The notes: generated by a model not told the origin, from the sequence alone. Counted from the stretch's first letter, positions 26,036 through 35,554 are shown. The stretch is 64,000 nucleotides of DNA from Colwellia demingiae (GCF_007954275.1 NZ_VOLT01000016.1:33439-97438), one strand, 5' to 3'. Made by a program: numbers and translations.

Positions 26036-27895
26036 CTAATTCATTGCCTTTTCAGCTTGTTTCACTAAATCAGCGGCATAATCCATTACATGGAAAATTA
26101 TACTTTGCTCATTTGTTCCTGTGACTAAGTGAGCACCAGGTCCCATTGCATAAATACCGACATCTTCACCTGCATGTGTTTCTGAACCTCTTGGTACCAA
26201 GGATTCTTGATGAAAACCTGTTGAGCTTGTATCAACCAGCGTTAGGTCTTGACGGCCAGTTATCGCATCACCGTTATAACCTTCATCGGCATCAGTCTCT
26301 GAGCCTAAATCTCTAAAACCTTTACCGTTGGTATAACCTAGAGTTGTGTAAGGCATACCATCTTTTGCTAGACTTGGTTCTGTTTTTCCTACATTAACTA
26401 CCTTACCTAGAATTGGATTACCACGTTTTGGATAACCTGCCATGGTAAATACATGACTATGATCGGCAGTAACAATAATCAAGGTTTCTTCAGGGTCAGT
26501 GTTATCAACAGCAGTTTGTACCGCATCAGCAAAAGCAATGGTATCGGTTAATGCCCCGTGAGCACTCCCAGCATGATGGCCATGATCTATTCGCCCAGCT
26601 TCAACCATTAAGAAAAAACCTTCTTTATTATTATCAAGTATATCAATAGCTTTACTGGTCATTTCACGTAAAGAAGGTTCACCCGAAATATCATTTTTAC
26701 GATCGGCTTCATATTGCATATGTGATTCATTAAATAAACCGAATAAACGTTGCGTAGCATTGGTATCAACGGCATCAAAACCTGCTTGGTCAATCACGAA
26801 ACTGCCCGTTGGATATTGGGCTTGCCATTCAGCTGTTAAATCTCGGCCATCGGTTCTATCACCTTCAACGGTGCTTGTAGCATCAGCAGTATTATATGCG
26901 GCGTCTTTTGGTAAAAAGTGACGTCTTCCTCCCCCTAGAACAACGTCGAGACCATCAACATCAGTACCGGAAAAGCGGCTTTCAATATCACTTTCAAAGC
27001 TGATAAGTTGCGAAGCTATGTCTACGCAACCAGCTGTAATAGCCTCTGCAGGCATATCTGAAATATCTTCCCAGTTTCTCTCCGCAGACTTAGCATAGGT
27101 TGCTGCGGGTGTTGCATGAGTAATACGAGCAGTAGAGATAATACCCGTTGATTTCCCTGCAATCTCCGCCAACTCTAATGCCGTTACTAGCTCATTACCT
27201 GATGCTGTGGAGCACTCTCCGCGGCTAATTGCTTCACTCACGCCAATGACACCAGCATCAGTTTTAACACCTGACATCATCGCAGTCATTGTGCCGGCAG
27301 AGTCAGGAGTTTGTGCATCAACATTGTAAGTTTTAGCAAAACCAGAGTAAGGGAATTTATCAAAACTTAGCTCATGTTCTTCACCCAATTTTCCTAATTG
27401 TTGACCCGCTAATATACGTGCGGCGGTAACAGTTGATAAACCCATACCATCACCGACAAATAAAATGACATTTTTGGCTTTGCCGCGCGCATTAACCAAA
27501 GACTTAGCATTTAGCTGGGCTTGGCTTAAAATACTCTTCCCTTGTTCATACCATAAGTTGTTGGTAGTTGCGGTTAATGATGAACCCTGCATCTGAGTAA
27601 CTGTTGGTTTGCAAACATATTCTGTTGTCTCAATTTCACCAGCGTCTAAAACACCTGAGCTATCGCTATCTAAGCCTGAGTCAATTTGTACGCCACCGTT
27701 AAGACATTGTTCATGACCAACGCTGACTAGCGTTTGGTTGATTAAACTGTTTGACCCTTGTGTACCGTTATCGCCATTTGTACCGTCGCTGCCATCGCAA
27801 CCGGCTAACGCGGCTAACGCGGCTAACGAGGCTAATGAGGTTAATTTTAATGTTATATTTAATGTTTTATTTGATTTTTTATTTAAGGCTTTCAT
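26036..27895 (-). CDS. phoA: Alkaline phosphatase, lipoprotein with DUF7151-like N-terminal domain
   Basis: A 619-residue alkaline phosphatase. The N-terminus is a lipoprotein signal (LAALAALAGC, Cys33), followed by a Gly/Asp-rich linker and a short cysteine-bearing segment (GHEQCLNGGVQIDSGLDSDSSGVLDAGEIETTEYVC) that fits DUF7151. Residues ~140-610 are the catalytic domain: metal Asp in LFVGDGMG, nucleophile Ser in DSAGTMTAMMSG, metal-binding GRIDHGHHAGSAHGAL, TADHSHVF, and ETHAGEDV. It should hydrolyse phosphomonoesters on the cell surface or periplasmic face. It lies 24 bp downstream of the paralogue at 27920, so they share an operon. The symbol is a family label. Confidence 0.88.
   Translation of the reverse strand: MKALNKKSNKTLNITLKLTSLASLAALAALAGCDGSDGTNGDNGTQGSNSLINQTLVSVGHEQCLNGGVQIDSGLDSDSSGVLDAGEIETTEYVCKPTVTQMQGSSLTATTNNLWYEQGKSILSQAQLNAKSLVNARGKAKNVILFVGDGMGLSTVTAARILAGQQLGKLGEEHELSFDKFPYSGFAKTYNVDAQTPDSAGTMTAMMSGVKTDAGVIGVSEAISRGECSTASGNELVTALELAEIAGKSTGIISTARITHATPAATYAKSAERNWEDISDMPAEAITAGCVDIASQLISFESDIESRFSGTDVDGLDVVLGGGRRHFLPKDAAYNTADATSTVEGDRTDGRDLTAEWQAQYPTGSFVIDQAGFDAVDTNATQRLFGLFNESHMQYEADRKNDISGEPSLREMTSKAIDILDNNKEGFFLMVEAGRIDHGHHAGSAHGALTDTIAFADAVQTAVDNTDPEETLIIVTADHSHVFTMAGYPKRGNPILGKVVNVGKTEPSLAKDGMPYTTLGYTNGKGFRDLGSETDADEGYNGDAITGRQDLTLVDTSSTGFHQESLVPRGSETHAGEDVGIYAMGPGAHLVTGTNEQSIIFHVMDYAADLVKQAEKAMN
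27803..27847 (-). repeat. 9-bp tandem repeat in the lipoprotein signal sequence
   Basis: Successive near-identical 9-bp units (GGCTAACGC and variants at 27803, 27812, 27821, 27830, 27839) encode the repeated SLA/ALA core of the lipoprotein signal peptide of the alkaline phosphatase. In-frame expansion would lengthen only the hydrophobic core. Confidence 0.75.
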
Positions 27896-27919
27896 TGTTA
27901 ATTCCTTTCTATTAGCAAG

Positions 27920-29503
27920 TTATTGAGCAATTAAGCCAAGAGATTGATTGATGATGTGAAAAACAACACTTTGCTCGATAACACCTTGCGCTAAATGAGC
28001 ACCTGGACCTGAAGCGTGTAGACTAATATCTTCGCCAGCATGGGTTTCTGAACCTAATGGCACCGCCGCTTCTTGATGGAAACCTGTCGATGTTGTATCT
28101 ACGGTTGTTAAATCTTGACGACCGGCAACGGCATCATCGTTATAAGTTAGGTCGGCATTGGTTTCGTTGACTAAATTTCTAAAACCTTTACCATTTGTGT
28201 AACCTAAGGTGGTGTATGGCATGTTGTCATCAGCGAGCGCTGGCTCTGTTTTACCTACATTAATAACCTTACCTAATATCGGATTACCACGTTTAGGGTA
28301 GCCTGCAATGGTAAATACATGGCTATGATCCGCGGTCACTAATATTAAGGTTTCTTCGGGATTAGTACTGTTAATTGCCGCTTGTACCGCATTTGAAAAC
28401 TCTATGGTATCGGTTAATGCATTGTAGGCAGAGCCCGCATGATGACCATGGTCAATGCGTCCAGATTCAACAACAAGAAAATAGCCTTTGTCATTGTTAT
28501 CTAATATATCAATGGCTTTACTGGTAAGTTCAGTGAGGGAAGGTTCACCAGCAATATCATTTTTACGGTCGGCTTCATATTGCATGTGAGATTCATTGAA
28601 AAGTCCTAACACGCGCTCAGTGTTACTGGCATCAATAGCGTCAAAACCAGCTTGATCGATAATATATTTACCGCTTTGATATTGTTCTTGCCACTTGGCT
28701 GTTAGGTCAACACCATCAGTACGATCGCCTTCAATGGCACTGTTAGCATCGGCGCTGTTGTAGCTTTCATCTTTTGGTAGGAAGTGTCTGCGACCACCAC
28801 CAAAAGCAACTTCAATGCCATCAACATCAATGCCCTGGAAGCGCTGTTCTAAGTTTTTCTCAAAATCAATAAGTTGTGTTGCAATATCAACACAACCAGC
28901 TGTTACAGCTGTTTCAGGCATATCAGAGATATCTTCCCAGTTACGATCGGCAGACTTTGCATACGTAGCAGCTGGCGTTGCATGGGTTATGCGCGCCGTT
29001 GAAATGATTCCCGTCGATAAGCCCTTAATTTCAGCAGCTTCTAGCGAGGTCACTAACTCATTTCCTGCAACCGTGGAGCAATCACCACGGGCAATATCTT
29101 CATCAACACCAATAACACCAACATCTGTTTTTACGCCTGACATCATTGCCGTCATTGTGCCAGCAGAGTCAGGCGTTTGAGCATCTACATTGTAGGTTTT
29201 AACTTGCGCTGAATAAGGAAAGGTTTCAAAACTTAAGTAACCTTCTTCTCCTGATTTACCTTCATTCTGTCCGGCTAAAATTCGTGCCGCCGTTAAGGTA
29301 GATAACCCCATGCCGTCACCGACAAATAAAATGACATTTTTTGCTTTATTACGTGGTGTTAGTTTAGTTTTAGCGATAACAGATTGCTGACCATCTGCAA
29401 ACCACTGACTGTCTTTTTGCACATTGGGTAAAACTCCAGCAACGGCGACGCTAGAGAGTAAAAATGATGACAAAGCTGAAAGTGAAACCCACATTGAGTT
29501 CAT
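27920..29503 (-). CDS. phoA: Alkaline phosphatase (tandem paralogue)
   Basis: A 527-residue exported alkaline phosphatase with a Sec signal peptide (SLSALSSFLLSSVAVAGVLP) instead of the lipoprotein anchor of its neighbour. Catalytic motifs match its paralogue almost word for word: LFVGDGMGLSTLTAARILAG, TPDSAGTMTAMMSGVKTD, GGGRRHFLPKDESYN, SGRIDHGHHAGSAYNAL, TADHSHVFTIAGYPKRGNP, SETHAGEDI. The two share roughly three quarters of residues over the catalytic domain by eye, implying a tandem duplication. It is the first gene of the leftward operon, downstream of the PhoB-box-like array. Confidence 0.9.
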   Translation of the reverse strand: MNSMWVSLSALSSFLLSSVAVAGVLPNVQKDSQWFADGQQSVIAKTKLTPRNKAKNVILFVGDGMGLSTLTAARILAGQNEGKSGEEGYLSFETFPYSAQVKTYNVDAQTPDSAGTMTAMMSGVKTDVGVIGVDEDIARGDCSTVAGNELVTSLEAAEIKGLSTGIISTARITHATPAATYAKSADRNWEDISDMPETAVTAGCVDIATQLIDFEKNLEQRFQGIDVDGIEVAFGGGRRHFLPKDESYNSADANSAIEGDRTDGVDLTAKWQEQYQSGKYIIDQAGFDAIDASNTERVLGLFNESHMQYEADRKNDIAGEPSLTELTSKAIDILDNNDKGYFLVVESGRIDHGHHAGSAYNALTDTIEFSNAVQAAINSTNPEETLILVTADHSHVFTIAGYPKRGNPILGKVINVGKTEPALADDNMPYTTLGYTNGKGFRNLVNETNADLTYNDDAVAGRQDLTTVDTTSTGFHQEAAVPLGSETHAGEDISLHASGPGAHLAQGVIEQSVVFHIINQSLGLIAQ

Positions 29504-29592
29504 AGTGCTTCCTTTGTTTTTTAATTTAAGGTTAGAAGTTAGGAATTAAGGTTAATTATTATTGCTAATGCGCATGCATTAACATCCCCAGT

Positions 29593-29670
29593 ATCCTAGT
29601 GATTAAAAATGACAGTTTGGTAAAGTAAAGATGAATGAACGATGAAGGATTTGTAACAGCATTGTGACAA
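29593..29670 (-). promoter_or_regulatory. PhoB-box-like array and -10 upstream of the alkaline phosphatase operon
   Basis: On the minus strand six heptamers repeat at exactly 11-bp intervals: TTGTCAC (29664-29670), CTGTTAC (29653-29659), CCTTCAT (29642-29648), CATTCAT (29631-29637), ACTTTAC (29620-29626) and CTGTCAT (29609-29615). The Pho-box heptamer is CTGTCAT with 4-bp spacers, so four to five of the six fit well and the last is exact. A -10-like TAGGAT (29593-29598) follows 10 bp after the last heptamer, the spacing of PhoB-activated promoters. This supports PhoB-dependent expression of the two phosphatases. Confidence 0.65.
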
Positions 29671-29826
29671 GGTATAAGGAGTAAACTTCTTAACAGTCAA
29701 TATTGGGTGGTTCGGGGAATCACAGAAGGTAACAATTTCATCTTGCTATTAAGGGCAATTTACGAGATAAACACCCTTAATACGTTATTTTAATATAACT
29801 AACTTAGATAAATAATAGAGACTTAG

Positions 29827-31929
29827 GTGTTAGCAGATATTTTAGTGGGGCCAATTTTACGACGTTTAACATCACAACAATTAGTGCTGTGGTGGATTAG
29901 CCCATTTGAGTGTCGTGGAGCGCTTCACTGTTACCTAGGTGATGAGCACTTAGATGAAGAGAATGTGGGTGGTGCTGACTCAACAAATACTACCGCTAAT
30001 ACTTCAACTAAAGATAAGCCAACTTTCATAGCACCGCTTGATGATAATAATTTAACGACTTTTCGAGTTGGTAAAAAAGCCGTTGTTCATTTGTTAGATG
30101 TAAGCATTAACTTACCGGTAGAGACTTATATTGAGTATGACTTGCTGTTAGTAAATGCAAGTGACTCGTTTGATACAAGCAGTGGTAGTTCCTTAAATAG
30201 CACCGAAGTTAGCACCAAAAACCTAGCTGATATTATCCCTCATTTAGCCTTTGACGATAGAATTCGCCCCTCCTTTATTATCCAAAAAAATATAAATAAT
30301 TTACTGCATGGCTCTTGTCGTAATCCACATCACGAGAGTCCAGATAGTTTATTAGCGGGCGATCATTTAGTTGGACAAACCTTAACAGATGTTGAGCAAA
30401 GACCAGCATTATTGATGATGTCTGGTGATCAAATTTATGCTGATCATGTTGCTGGTGTTACCCTTCATGCTATTCATCAAGTTATCGTTTTATTAGGATT
30501 AAATGATGAGAGCTTTAGTGATGAATATTTAGCTGAGCAAGGCATTACTTGCGGTAGTGAGCTTTACCAGTTTAGTGAACAATACTTTCAACGTGAGCTA
30601 CTGTTACCTAAAAGCAGTTCGCCAGCATATTGGTTTAGACCCGCTTTTTTTACATCAAGAAAGCAACAGCCCATTTTTACCTCCACCTATTCTCATAATC
30701 ATGTGATGACATTTGCTGAGAATATGGCCATGTATTTTTTAGTGTGGTCACCTACTTTATGGCAGCAGGTGAAATTGGAGGGCTTTAATGTCCCTGTAAA
30801 ATACAAAGCGGTTCATCAGCAAGAGTTAGCTGCCATTAAAGACTTTGTTAGCGGCTTAGATAAAGTTCAACGCTTACTCGCGCACACGCCAACGTACATG
30901 ATTTTTGATGATCATGATGTTACCGATGATTGGAATTTAACTGCGGCATGGGAACAAGCTGCTTATCAAGACCCGTTGGCAAAACGCATTATCGGTAATA
31001 GCTTGTTTGCTTATTGGTTATGCCAAGGTTGGGGAAATGATCCTAAACAATTCAAAGGGGATTTTTATAAAGTTGCCAATGATTACCAAGTGGCAAATGC
31101 TAATCAAAACGAATCAAATTCAGAGCAACAAGACAGTGATTCGCAAGACTTATGTCCACAAGACATCTTTATTGATTATTTATTAACGTTTTCTCATTGG
31201 CAATACACGCTTGATAGTCATCCTAAACTCGTCGTGCTTGATAGTCGAACACGTCGCTGGCGCTCAGAACAGGCGTTGGACGACCCTTCAGGATTAATGG
31301 ATTGGGAAGCTTTGTGTGAATTACAACAAGAGTTGATAGGGCATAACTCTATCTTGTTGGTATCACCGGCGCCTATTTTTGGTGTTAAGGTCATTGAAAC
31401 TATTCAACGTATTGCCACGTTAGCAGGGCACCCATTAGCGGTAGATGCTGAAAATTGGATGGCGCATCCAGGGGCCGCGAGTACCTTGTTAAATATTTTC
31501 AAACATCCAAAAACACCAGAACATTTTGTTATTCTTTCAGGCGATGTGCATTACTCTTTTGTTTACGATGTTGAGTTGAGGTTTCGTCACCATTCGCCGC
31601 ATATTTGGCAAATTACTTCCAGTGGTATTAAGAACCAATTCCCTCAACCGCTCATTGGTTTATTTGATCGGATGAATCGTTGGTTTTATGGACCTTATTC
31701 ACCACTAAATTTATTCACCAAACGTCGCTCTATGCGTATTAAAGGACGTAAGTTAATGGTTGGTGAGCAAGAACAGAAATTGAAGTTAGGTCATCAACGG
31801 CTGCAACCTAAAAGTGGCTTGGGGTATTTAGAGCTTAATGATGATGGCTCGCCACAGTTAATTGCAGACTTACATTGTGATGGCAGTAAAACTGTTTTTA
31901 TAGAAACCAGTGAAGAATTACTGCCTTAG
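29827..31929 (+). CDS. PhoD-like metallophosphatase
   Basis: A 700-residue protein of the PhoD (alkaline phosphatase D) metallophosphatase superfamily, starting at GTG 29827. Metal-site motifs: LLMMSGDQIYADH (~200), YMIFDDHDVTDDW (~360), VILSGDVHYSFVYD (~575). Two Ser/Thr/Asn-rich low-complexity stretches (GGADSTNTTANTSTKDK and DTSSGSSLNSTEVSTKN) interrupt the N-terminal third. No Sec, Tat or lipoprotein signal is visible, so unlike classical exported PhoD it seems cytoplasmic or uses another route. It is divergent from the alkaline phosphatase operon, across the PhoB-box-like array. It overlaps the convergent cytochrome gene by 4 bp. Confidence 0.8.
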   Translation: MLADILVGPILRRLTSQQLVLWWISPFECRGALHCYLGDEHLDEENVGGADSTNTTANTSTKDKPTFIAPLDDNNLTTFRVGKKAVVHLLDVSINLPVETYIEYDLLLVNASDSFDTSSGSSLNSTEVSTKNLADIIPHLAFDDRIRPSFIIQKNINNLLHGSCRNPHHESPDSLLAGDHLVGQTLTDVEQRPALLMMSGDQIYADHVAGVTLHAIHQVIVLLGLNDESFSDEYLAEQGITCGSELYQFSEQYFQRELLLPKSSSPAYWFRPAFFTSRKQQPIFTSTYSHNHVMTFAENMAMYFLVWSPTLWQQVKLEGFNVPVKYKAVHQQELAAIKDFVSGLDKVQRLLAHTPTYMIFDDHDVTDDWNLTAAWEQAAYQDPLAKRIIGNSLFAYWLCQGWGNDPKQFKGDFYKVANDYQVANANQNESNSEQQDSDSQDLCPQDIFIDYLLTFSHWQYTLDSHPKLVVLDSRTRRWRSEQALDDPSGLMDWEALCELQQELIGHNSILLVSPAPIFGVKVIETIQRIATLAGHPLAVDAENWMAHPGAASTLLNIFKHPKTPEHFVILSGDVHYSFVYDVELRFRHHSPHIWQITSSGIKNQFPQPLIGLFDRMNRWFYGPYSPLNLFTKRRSMRIKGRKLMVGEQEQKLKLGHQRLQPKSGLGYLELNDDGSPQLIADLHCDGSKTVFIETSEELLP

Positions 31930-32480
31930 TATTTTTTCTTTACCGGTAACATACGCGTTAGCGTGTCATCTTTTTGAATGTAATGATGTACTAATGCTGC
32001 CACCGCATGAAAAGCAATAAGGTAATAACCCCATGAGCCTATCTCTTTATGCCACCCCTCTAATAATTTTCCTAAAGGTTTGTCATAGGAAATAAGTGCA
32101 GGTAACTCTAGCCCGAAAAAAGGAATTACTTTGCCTTTTGCACTGAGTACAAACCAGCCAAAGATTGGCATAGCAATCATGAAAACATAAAGTACTAGAT
32201 GTGCCATGTGGGCTCCCCGAGCTTGAAGAGCTGAAAGTGGCGGGGTTATTTGGGGAATAACTTGTACACTGCGTAAATAGAGGCGCGCACAGACTAAAAT
32301 AAAAACCGATAAACCTAGCATGAAATGCCACATCTTGAAGAGGTCTCGCAGCTCTGTACCTTTTTCAAAAAATACTCTGCTTTCAATACTAGCAAAAACT
32401 AAAATCATTAAAACCACCATTAACCAGTGCATTTTAATTGAAATCGAACCATAGTGATTTTGAGTGTTTTTCCAAGTCAT
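31926..32480 (-). CDS. Cytochrome b561-family membrane protein
   Basis: A 184-residue integral membrane protein of the CybB type with four helices: HWLMVVLMILVFASI, FMLGLSVFILVCARLYL, AHLVLYVFMIAMPIFGWFV, and YYLIAFHAVAALVHHYI. Haem-coordinating histidines are expected in the first (KMHW), second (WHFM), third (HMAHL) and fourth (FHAVAALVHHY) helices. Family proteins move electrons from the quinone pool, or act in superoxide or diheme redox chemistry. I chose ATG 32480, six bases after AAGGA; TTG 32486 is in frame but poorer. The repeat D2 ends just upstream, so its promoter must lie in or beyond that repeat. Confidence 0.85.
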   Translation of the reverse strand: MTWKNTQNHYGSISIKMHWLMVVLMILVFASIESRVFFEKGTELRDLFKMWHFMLGLSVFILVCARLYLRSVQVIPQITPPLSALQARGAHMAHLVLYVFMIAMPIFGWFVLSAKGKVIPFFGLELPALISYDKPLGKLLEGWHKEIGSWGYYLIAFHAVAALVHHYIQKDDTLTRMLPVKKKY

Positions 32481-32489
32481 GATCAATCC

Positions 32490-32653
32490 TTATACCAATT
32501 TCATTAAATTATTGTCCACTTGTACTGGTTAAAATGCTCCAAGACCGCGTTGCTCTCAATCCCAATAGCCAGCTATTACTCATTCAAGCGCCTTGCCTTG
32601 AATTATTTTTTCTACGTACAACAAGGCCACAAACATAATGATAGTGGTATTAA
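32490..32653. repeat. MITE-like interspersed repeat, family 2, copy D2 (164 bp)
   Basis: Same length as copy D1, opposite orientation. Outer ends are TTATACCAATTTCATTAAAT at the left and, on the other strand, TTAATACCACTATCATTA at the right. It fills nearly the whole gap between the stop codon of the chemoreceptor (32654-32656) and the Shine-Dalgarno AAGGA (32487-32491) of the b561 gene, overlapping that site by two bases. Confidence 0.88.
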
Positions 32654-34180
32654 TTACTTTTTGGGGACAAAGGTGCTTGCCAAGTCGGCAATATCATCAA
32701 CACTTTTTGCCAGTTCTTCCATTTGCTCGGCGACATTATCAGTTTGCTGCCAAGTAGATTCGGTATTTTGTGCAATATCCGTTAAGTGGCTATTTATTTC
32801 GTGAGACACGCAAGATTGCTCTTCAGCTGCTGTCGCTATTTGAGTCGCTGCTTGGTTAATATTTTGCATTTTTTCGACCACTGAATTAATTTGCTGATGC
32901 GATGCCTGAGCACTATCAACACAGAATTGCGCTTCATCTTTATTTTTATTCATCAAGGCAACCCATTCCTCTATGGTATTAAGCATAATGGTTAGGCGTT
33001 GATGAATTTTTACCGCTGAGTCTTGGGTCCGTGATGACAAGTTTCGTACTTCATCGGCAACTACGGCAAAACCTCGGCCGTGTTCACCGGCTCGTGCGGC
33101 TTCAATGGCAGCATTTAATGCCAATAAGTTTGTTTGGTCGGCAATCGACTGAATCTCTTCCATCAACGCACCTACGTTATTTGCCGACTGCGTTAAGCTG
33201 TCTGCAGAGCTTGAAGCACTCTCTACCGATTGTGCCAAATGACTTATTTTATCGCTAGTTTCATAAATGCTTTGCTGAGATTGCTCACAGTGCTCGAAAG
33301 TTACTTCTAATTCGCTGGCAACATTGACCGTATTTTGGGCAATATCTTGCGTAGACTCCTGCATTTGAGTCATTGCAGTACTGAGCTGTTCTAAATCATT
33401 TTTTTGTTGCGCTAATGTTGTTCGAGTATCTGTTAGGCCTTGACTCACTTTTCCCATAACGGCTTTTATCGGTTTAGCAGCGTCAAGCGTGCGTTCAATA
33501 ATGGCTTTAATCTTGGTTTTTAACAGTAAAAAATTAAAGTCAAAAACACTGGACGTGCCCTTACCGAAATACACTTTGCGAGATACGGAGTCAAACACAC
33601 TTTGCATACGTTGGGCACGCATTGCGGTAGGTATAATATCAGACCAAAAAACGAGAACAGGGGTAATGGCGCTAAGCGCTGCAACGATGGAGGCAAACAA
33701 GCCGAGCTGAGTAAAAATAAACCCTTGCGCTACAATCGACAGTAAAACTAGAAAAGCAAACTTATGGTTTTTAGTAAACTCAAAGGTTACCCAGCTGTTA
33801 TTTTTATTAAGTGCTTGATAGATCTGTTCAGCATTGCTAGCAAGTGAAGTGTCTGCGATGGAACTAATGCATTGAAAACCCGTTATTTTATTTTGGCTAT
33901 ATTGCGGCGTAATAAAAACATCAAGCCAAATTGGATTACCTGTTTTGCTTTTTAGTTGTAATAAACCGTGCCATGAAAAACCTTTTTCCAAGGTTGCAGA
34001 TAATTCATCAAGCACCATCTTTGGCATTTTTTCATGGGTTAAACTACGTGTATCCGTATTGAGCAGTTCACTTTCTTGATAGCCGGTTGTTTGGCAATAT
34101 GCTTGATTTACATAGGTATAATTACCCTTCAAGTCGGTAACAGTAATTAATTGTTTCATAGTAGATGACATAAATTGCAC
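32654..34180 (-). CDS. PAS-domain methyl-accepting chemotaxis protein (Aer-like)
   Basis: A 508-residue chemoreceptor. N-terminal PAS domain ([30 protein letters not shown]..., residues ~10-120) is cytoplasmic and may hold a cofactor for redox or oxygen sensing as in Aer. Two hydrophobic helices ([22 protein letters not shown] and [17 protein letters not shown], ~143-180) anchor it in the inner membrane. A HAMP-like linker leads to the signalling domain with the conserved hairpin tip [20 protein letters not shown] and [15 protein letters not shown]. The partner CheA/CheW genes are not in the window. It lies just upstream of the b561 gene on the same strand, separated by the repeat D2. Confidence 0.9.
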   Translation of the reverse strand: MQFMSSTMKQLITVTDLKGNYTYVNQAYCQTTGYQESELLNTDTRSLTHEKMPKMVLDELSATLEKGFSWHGLLQLKSKTGNPIWLDVFITPQYSQNKITGFQCISSIADTSLASNAEQIYQALNKNNSWVTFEFTKNHKFAFLVLLSIVAQGFIFTQLGLFASIVAALSAITPVLVFWSDIIPTAMRAQRMQSVFDSVSRKVYFGKGTSSVFDFNFLLLKTKIKAIIERTLDAAKPIKAVMGKVSQGLTDTRTTLAQQKNDLEQLSTAMTQMQESTQDIAQNTVNVASELEVTFEHCEQSQQSIYETSDKISHLAQSVESASSSADSLTQSANNVGALMEEIQSIADQTNLLALNAAIEAARAGEHGRGFAVVADEVRNLSSRTQDSAVKIHQRLTIMLNTIEEWVALMNKNKDEAQFCVDSAQASHQQINSVVEKMQNINQAATQIATAAEEQSCVSHEINSHLTDIAQNTESTWQQTDNVAEQMEELAKSVDDIADLASTFVPKK

Positions 34181-34326
34181 AACTTAAAGTGGTTAAGTTA
34201 ATAATAACAGTGATAAAAAGTTATTGTTTTGATCTATATCGGCAGCAGAGAGTGAACTTTAATGAATTTTTAGTAAATTATATAAACTCTGTATATAATT
34301 TATTAAAACTGCTTATTCTAACTCGC

Positions 34327-35175
34327 TTATTTTTTCATGGAGTCAGCGTTTTCTATACTGATTAAGTTATCAAGAATTTGTTTAAGTAGCTCGCCACCCA
34401 ACTGATTACTCTCTAGACCATTCTCATTACCAAAACTGCCTAACTGTATATTGCTAAAGTGCTTGGTTAATATTTTATGATCTTTAATGACGGTTAGAGT
34501 CAAGTCTTCAATAATTACAGAGCTTATTTTTACCCGTGTTAGCGCTTTACCTAACAAGCGTTTTTTCTGCTTAGCTTCATTAGAGGCGATTACTGCTTGG
34601 TTGGTTTCAACCGTTTGTACTTTTGGGTTGGTATCTAACTCTTCTAAGGCCAATCTTTCGCTTCGCTCAGGATACATTTTTGCATAAAGCCCTGCGCTGA
34701 TTTGTGGATATAAAGCTGGGTAATCAGTAGCTAGCTGGGTATTAATGTGCTCAAACAAAATTTCTAAATTAGTTTTACCTGCTTCACTTGTTTTAGGGAT
34801 CTCAGACCAAGCCTGTAAGCTGCCTAGGCGAAGTTCTTCTACGTGAACGATAGTGGTTGTTTTCTTCTGTATGCTGGGCGAATCAAGCTGGCGGGTGGGT
34901 ACTTTTGCTAGTTGTGCACTAATATTATCTGCTTTAAAAAGTAAAGGCTGGGTTAAGCCATCAATATTGCTCAGAGAAAAGTCAGTAAAGTTAGTGATGC
35001 CAGTATTATCTGAGTAATCAGCACTGAGTAGTTTTGCTTCTTGCGAGCTATAGTAATGGCTCTGCAATATCACTTGGCTTTTGAGGTAATCATTTAAAGA
35101 GCTATTCGCGAGATACCATAACATGGTGCTAAAAAATAATAGTAAGGCAAAGGCTAGTACGGCTAATTTGTTCAA
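34327..35175 (-). CDS. Membrane-anchored periplasmic protein of unknown function
   Basis: A 282-residue protein with one N-terminal membrane helix (LAVLAFALLLFFSTMLWYLA) and a long soluble periplasmic part with beta-rich segments (TGITNFTDFSLSNIDGLTQPLLFKADNISAQL, VHVEELRLGSLQAW, ISSVIIEDLTLTVIKDHKILTKHFSNIQL). The alternating beta strands and the anchor resemble AsmA-like proteins, an uncertain resemblance. A charged Lys-rich insert (NEAKQKKRLLGKA) sits near residue 205. No operon partner. It is divergent from the RND efflux genes across a 267-bp repeat. Confidence 0.6.
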   Translation of the reverse strand: MNKLAVLAFALLLFFSTMLWYLANSSLNDYLKSQVILQSHYYSSQEAKLLSADYSDNTGITNFTDFSLSNIDGLTQPLLFKADNISAQLAKVPTRQLDSPSIQKKTTTIVHVEELRLGSLQAWSEIPKTSEAGKTNLEILFEHINTQLATDYPALYPQISAGLYAKMYPERSERLALEELDTNPKVQTVETNQAVIASNEAKQKKRLLGKALTRVKISSVIIEDLTLTVIKDHKILTKHFSNIQLGSFGNENGLESNQLGGELLKQILDNLISIENADSMKK

Positions 35176-35287
35176 AGGGTTATCTCATTTGCATTAATTT
35201 GCGTTAAGTGGTTAATATTTTAAGCTAAGTTACCGTCTAGGTAAATGCTATTAAGTAGGCTATAGGTTATAGTATTTGTGTACAAAC

Positions 35288-35554
35288 TATACCCAAACCA
35301 CTTGAAGCTGCGTATTTCAGGGTACCTGAGCGTATTATGATCAAGGCGCCTCTTTTTATTAATGGTTATTCCCTTAAAAAACGAGGCAACGAAGAGCATA
35401 AATTGCTCAGGAGTTCCCGTAGGGCTGGTTTAGAAACGCTTTATGCTACGTTATTGATTTCGACAATAGAATAACTATTTTTTTCAATCAATGCCTTGCC
35501 TAAAGGTGTTTCTAATTCCAGCTGAAACCTGCATCTTCATGTAGTGTGGGTATA
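35288..35554. repeat. MITE-like interspersed repeat, family 1, divergent copy B
   Basis: A 267-bp element between divergent genes. Left end TATACCCAAACCACTTGAAG; right end, read on the other strand, begins TATACCCACACTACATGAAG. It is a diverged relative of the copies at 8841 and 51813 (shared right-end words such as CCTTGCCTAAAG and AATTCC). It ends 42 bp upstream of the RND adaptor start, so it may carry or displace that gene's promoter. Confidence 0.8.

Noticed and set aside
28815..29180. 121-codon open frame antisense to the first alkaline phosphatase
   Set aside because: It mirrors a strongly conserved coding region on the other strand and its product has no recognisable features; it is a shadow of the real gene.
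30001..30230. Frameshift in the PhoD-like gene at its low-complexity segments
   Set aside because: The frame continues without interruption and resumes family motifs on either side, so these are in-frame inserts rather than damage.
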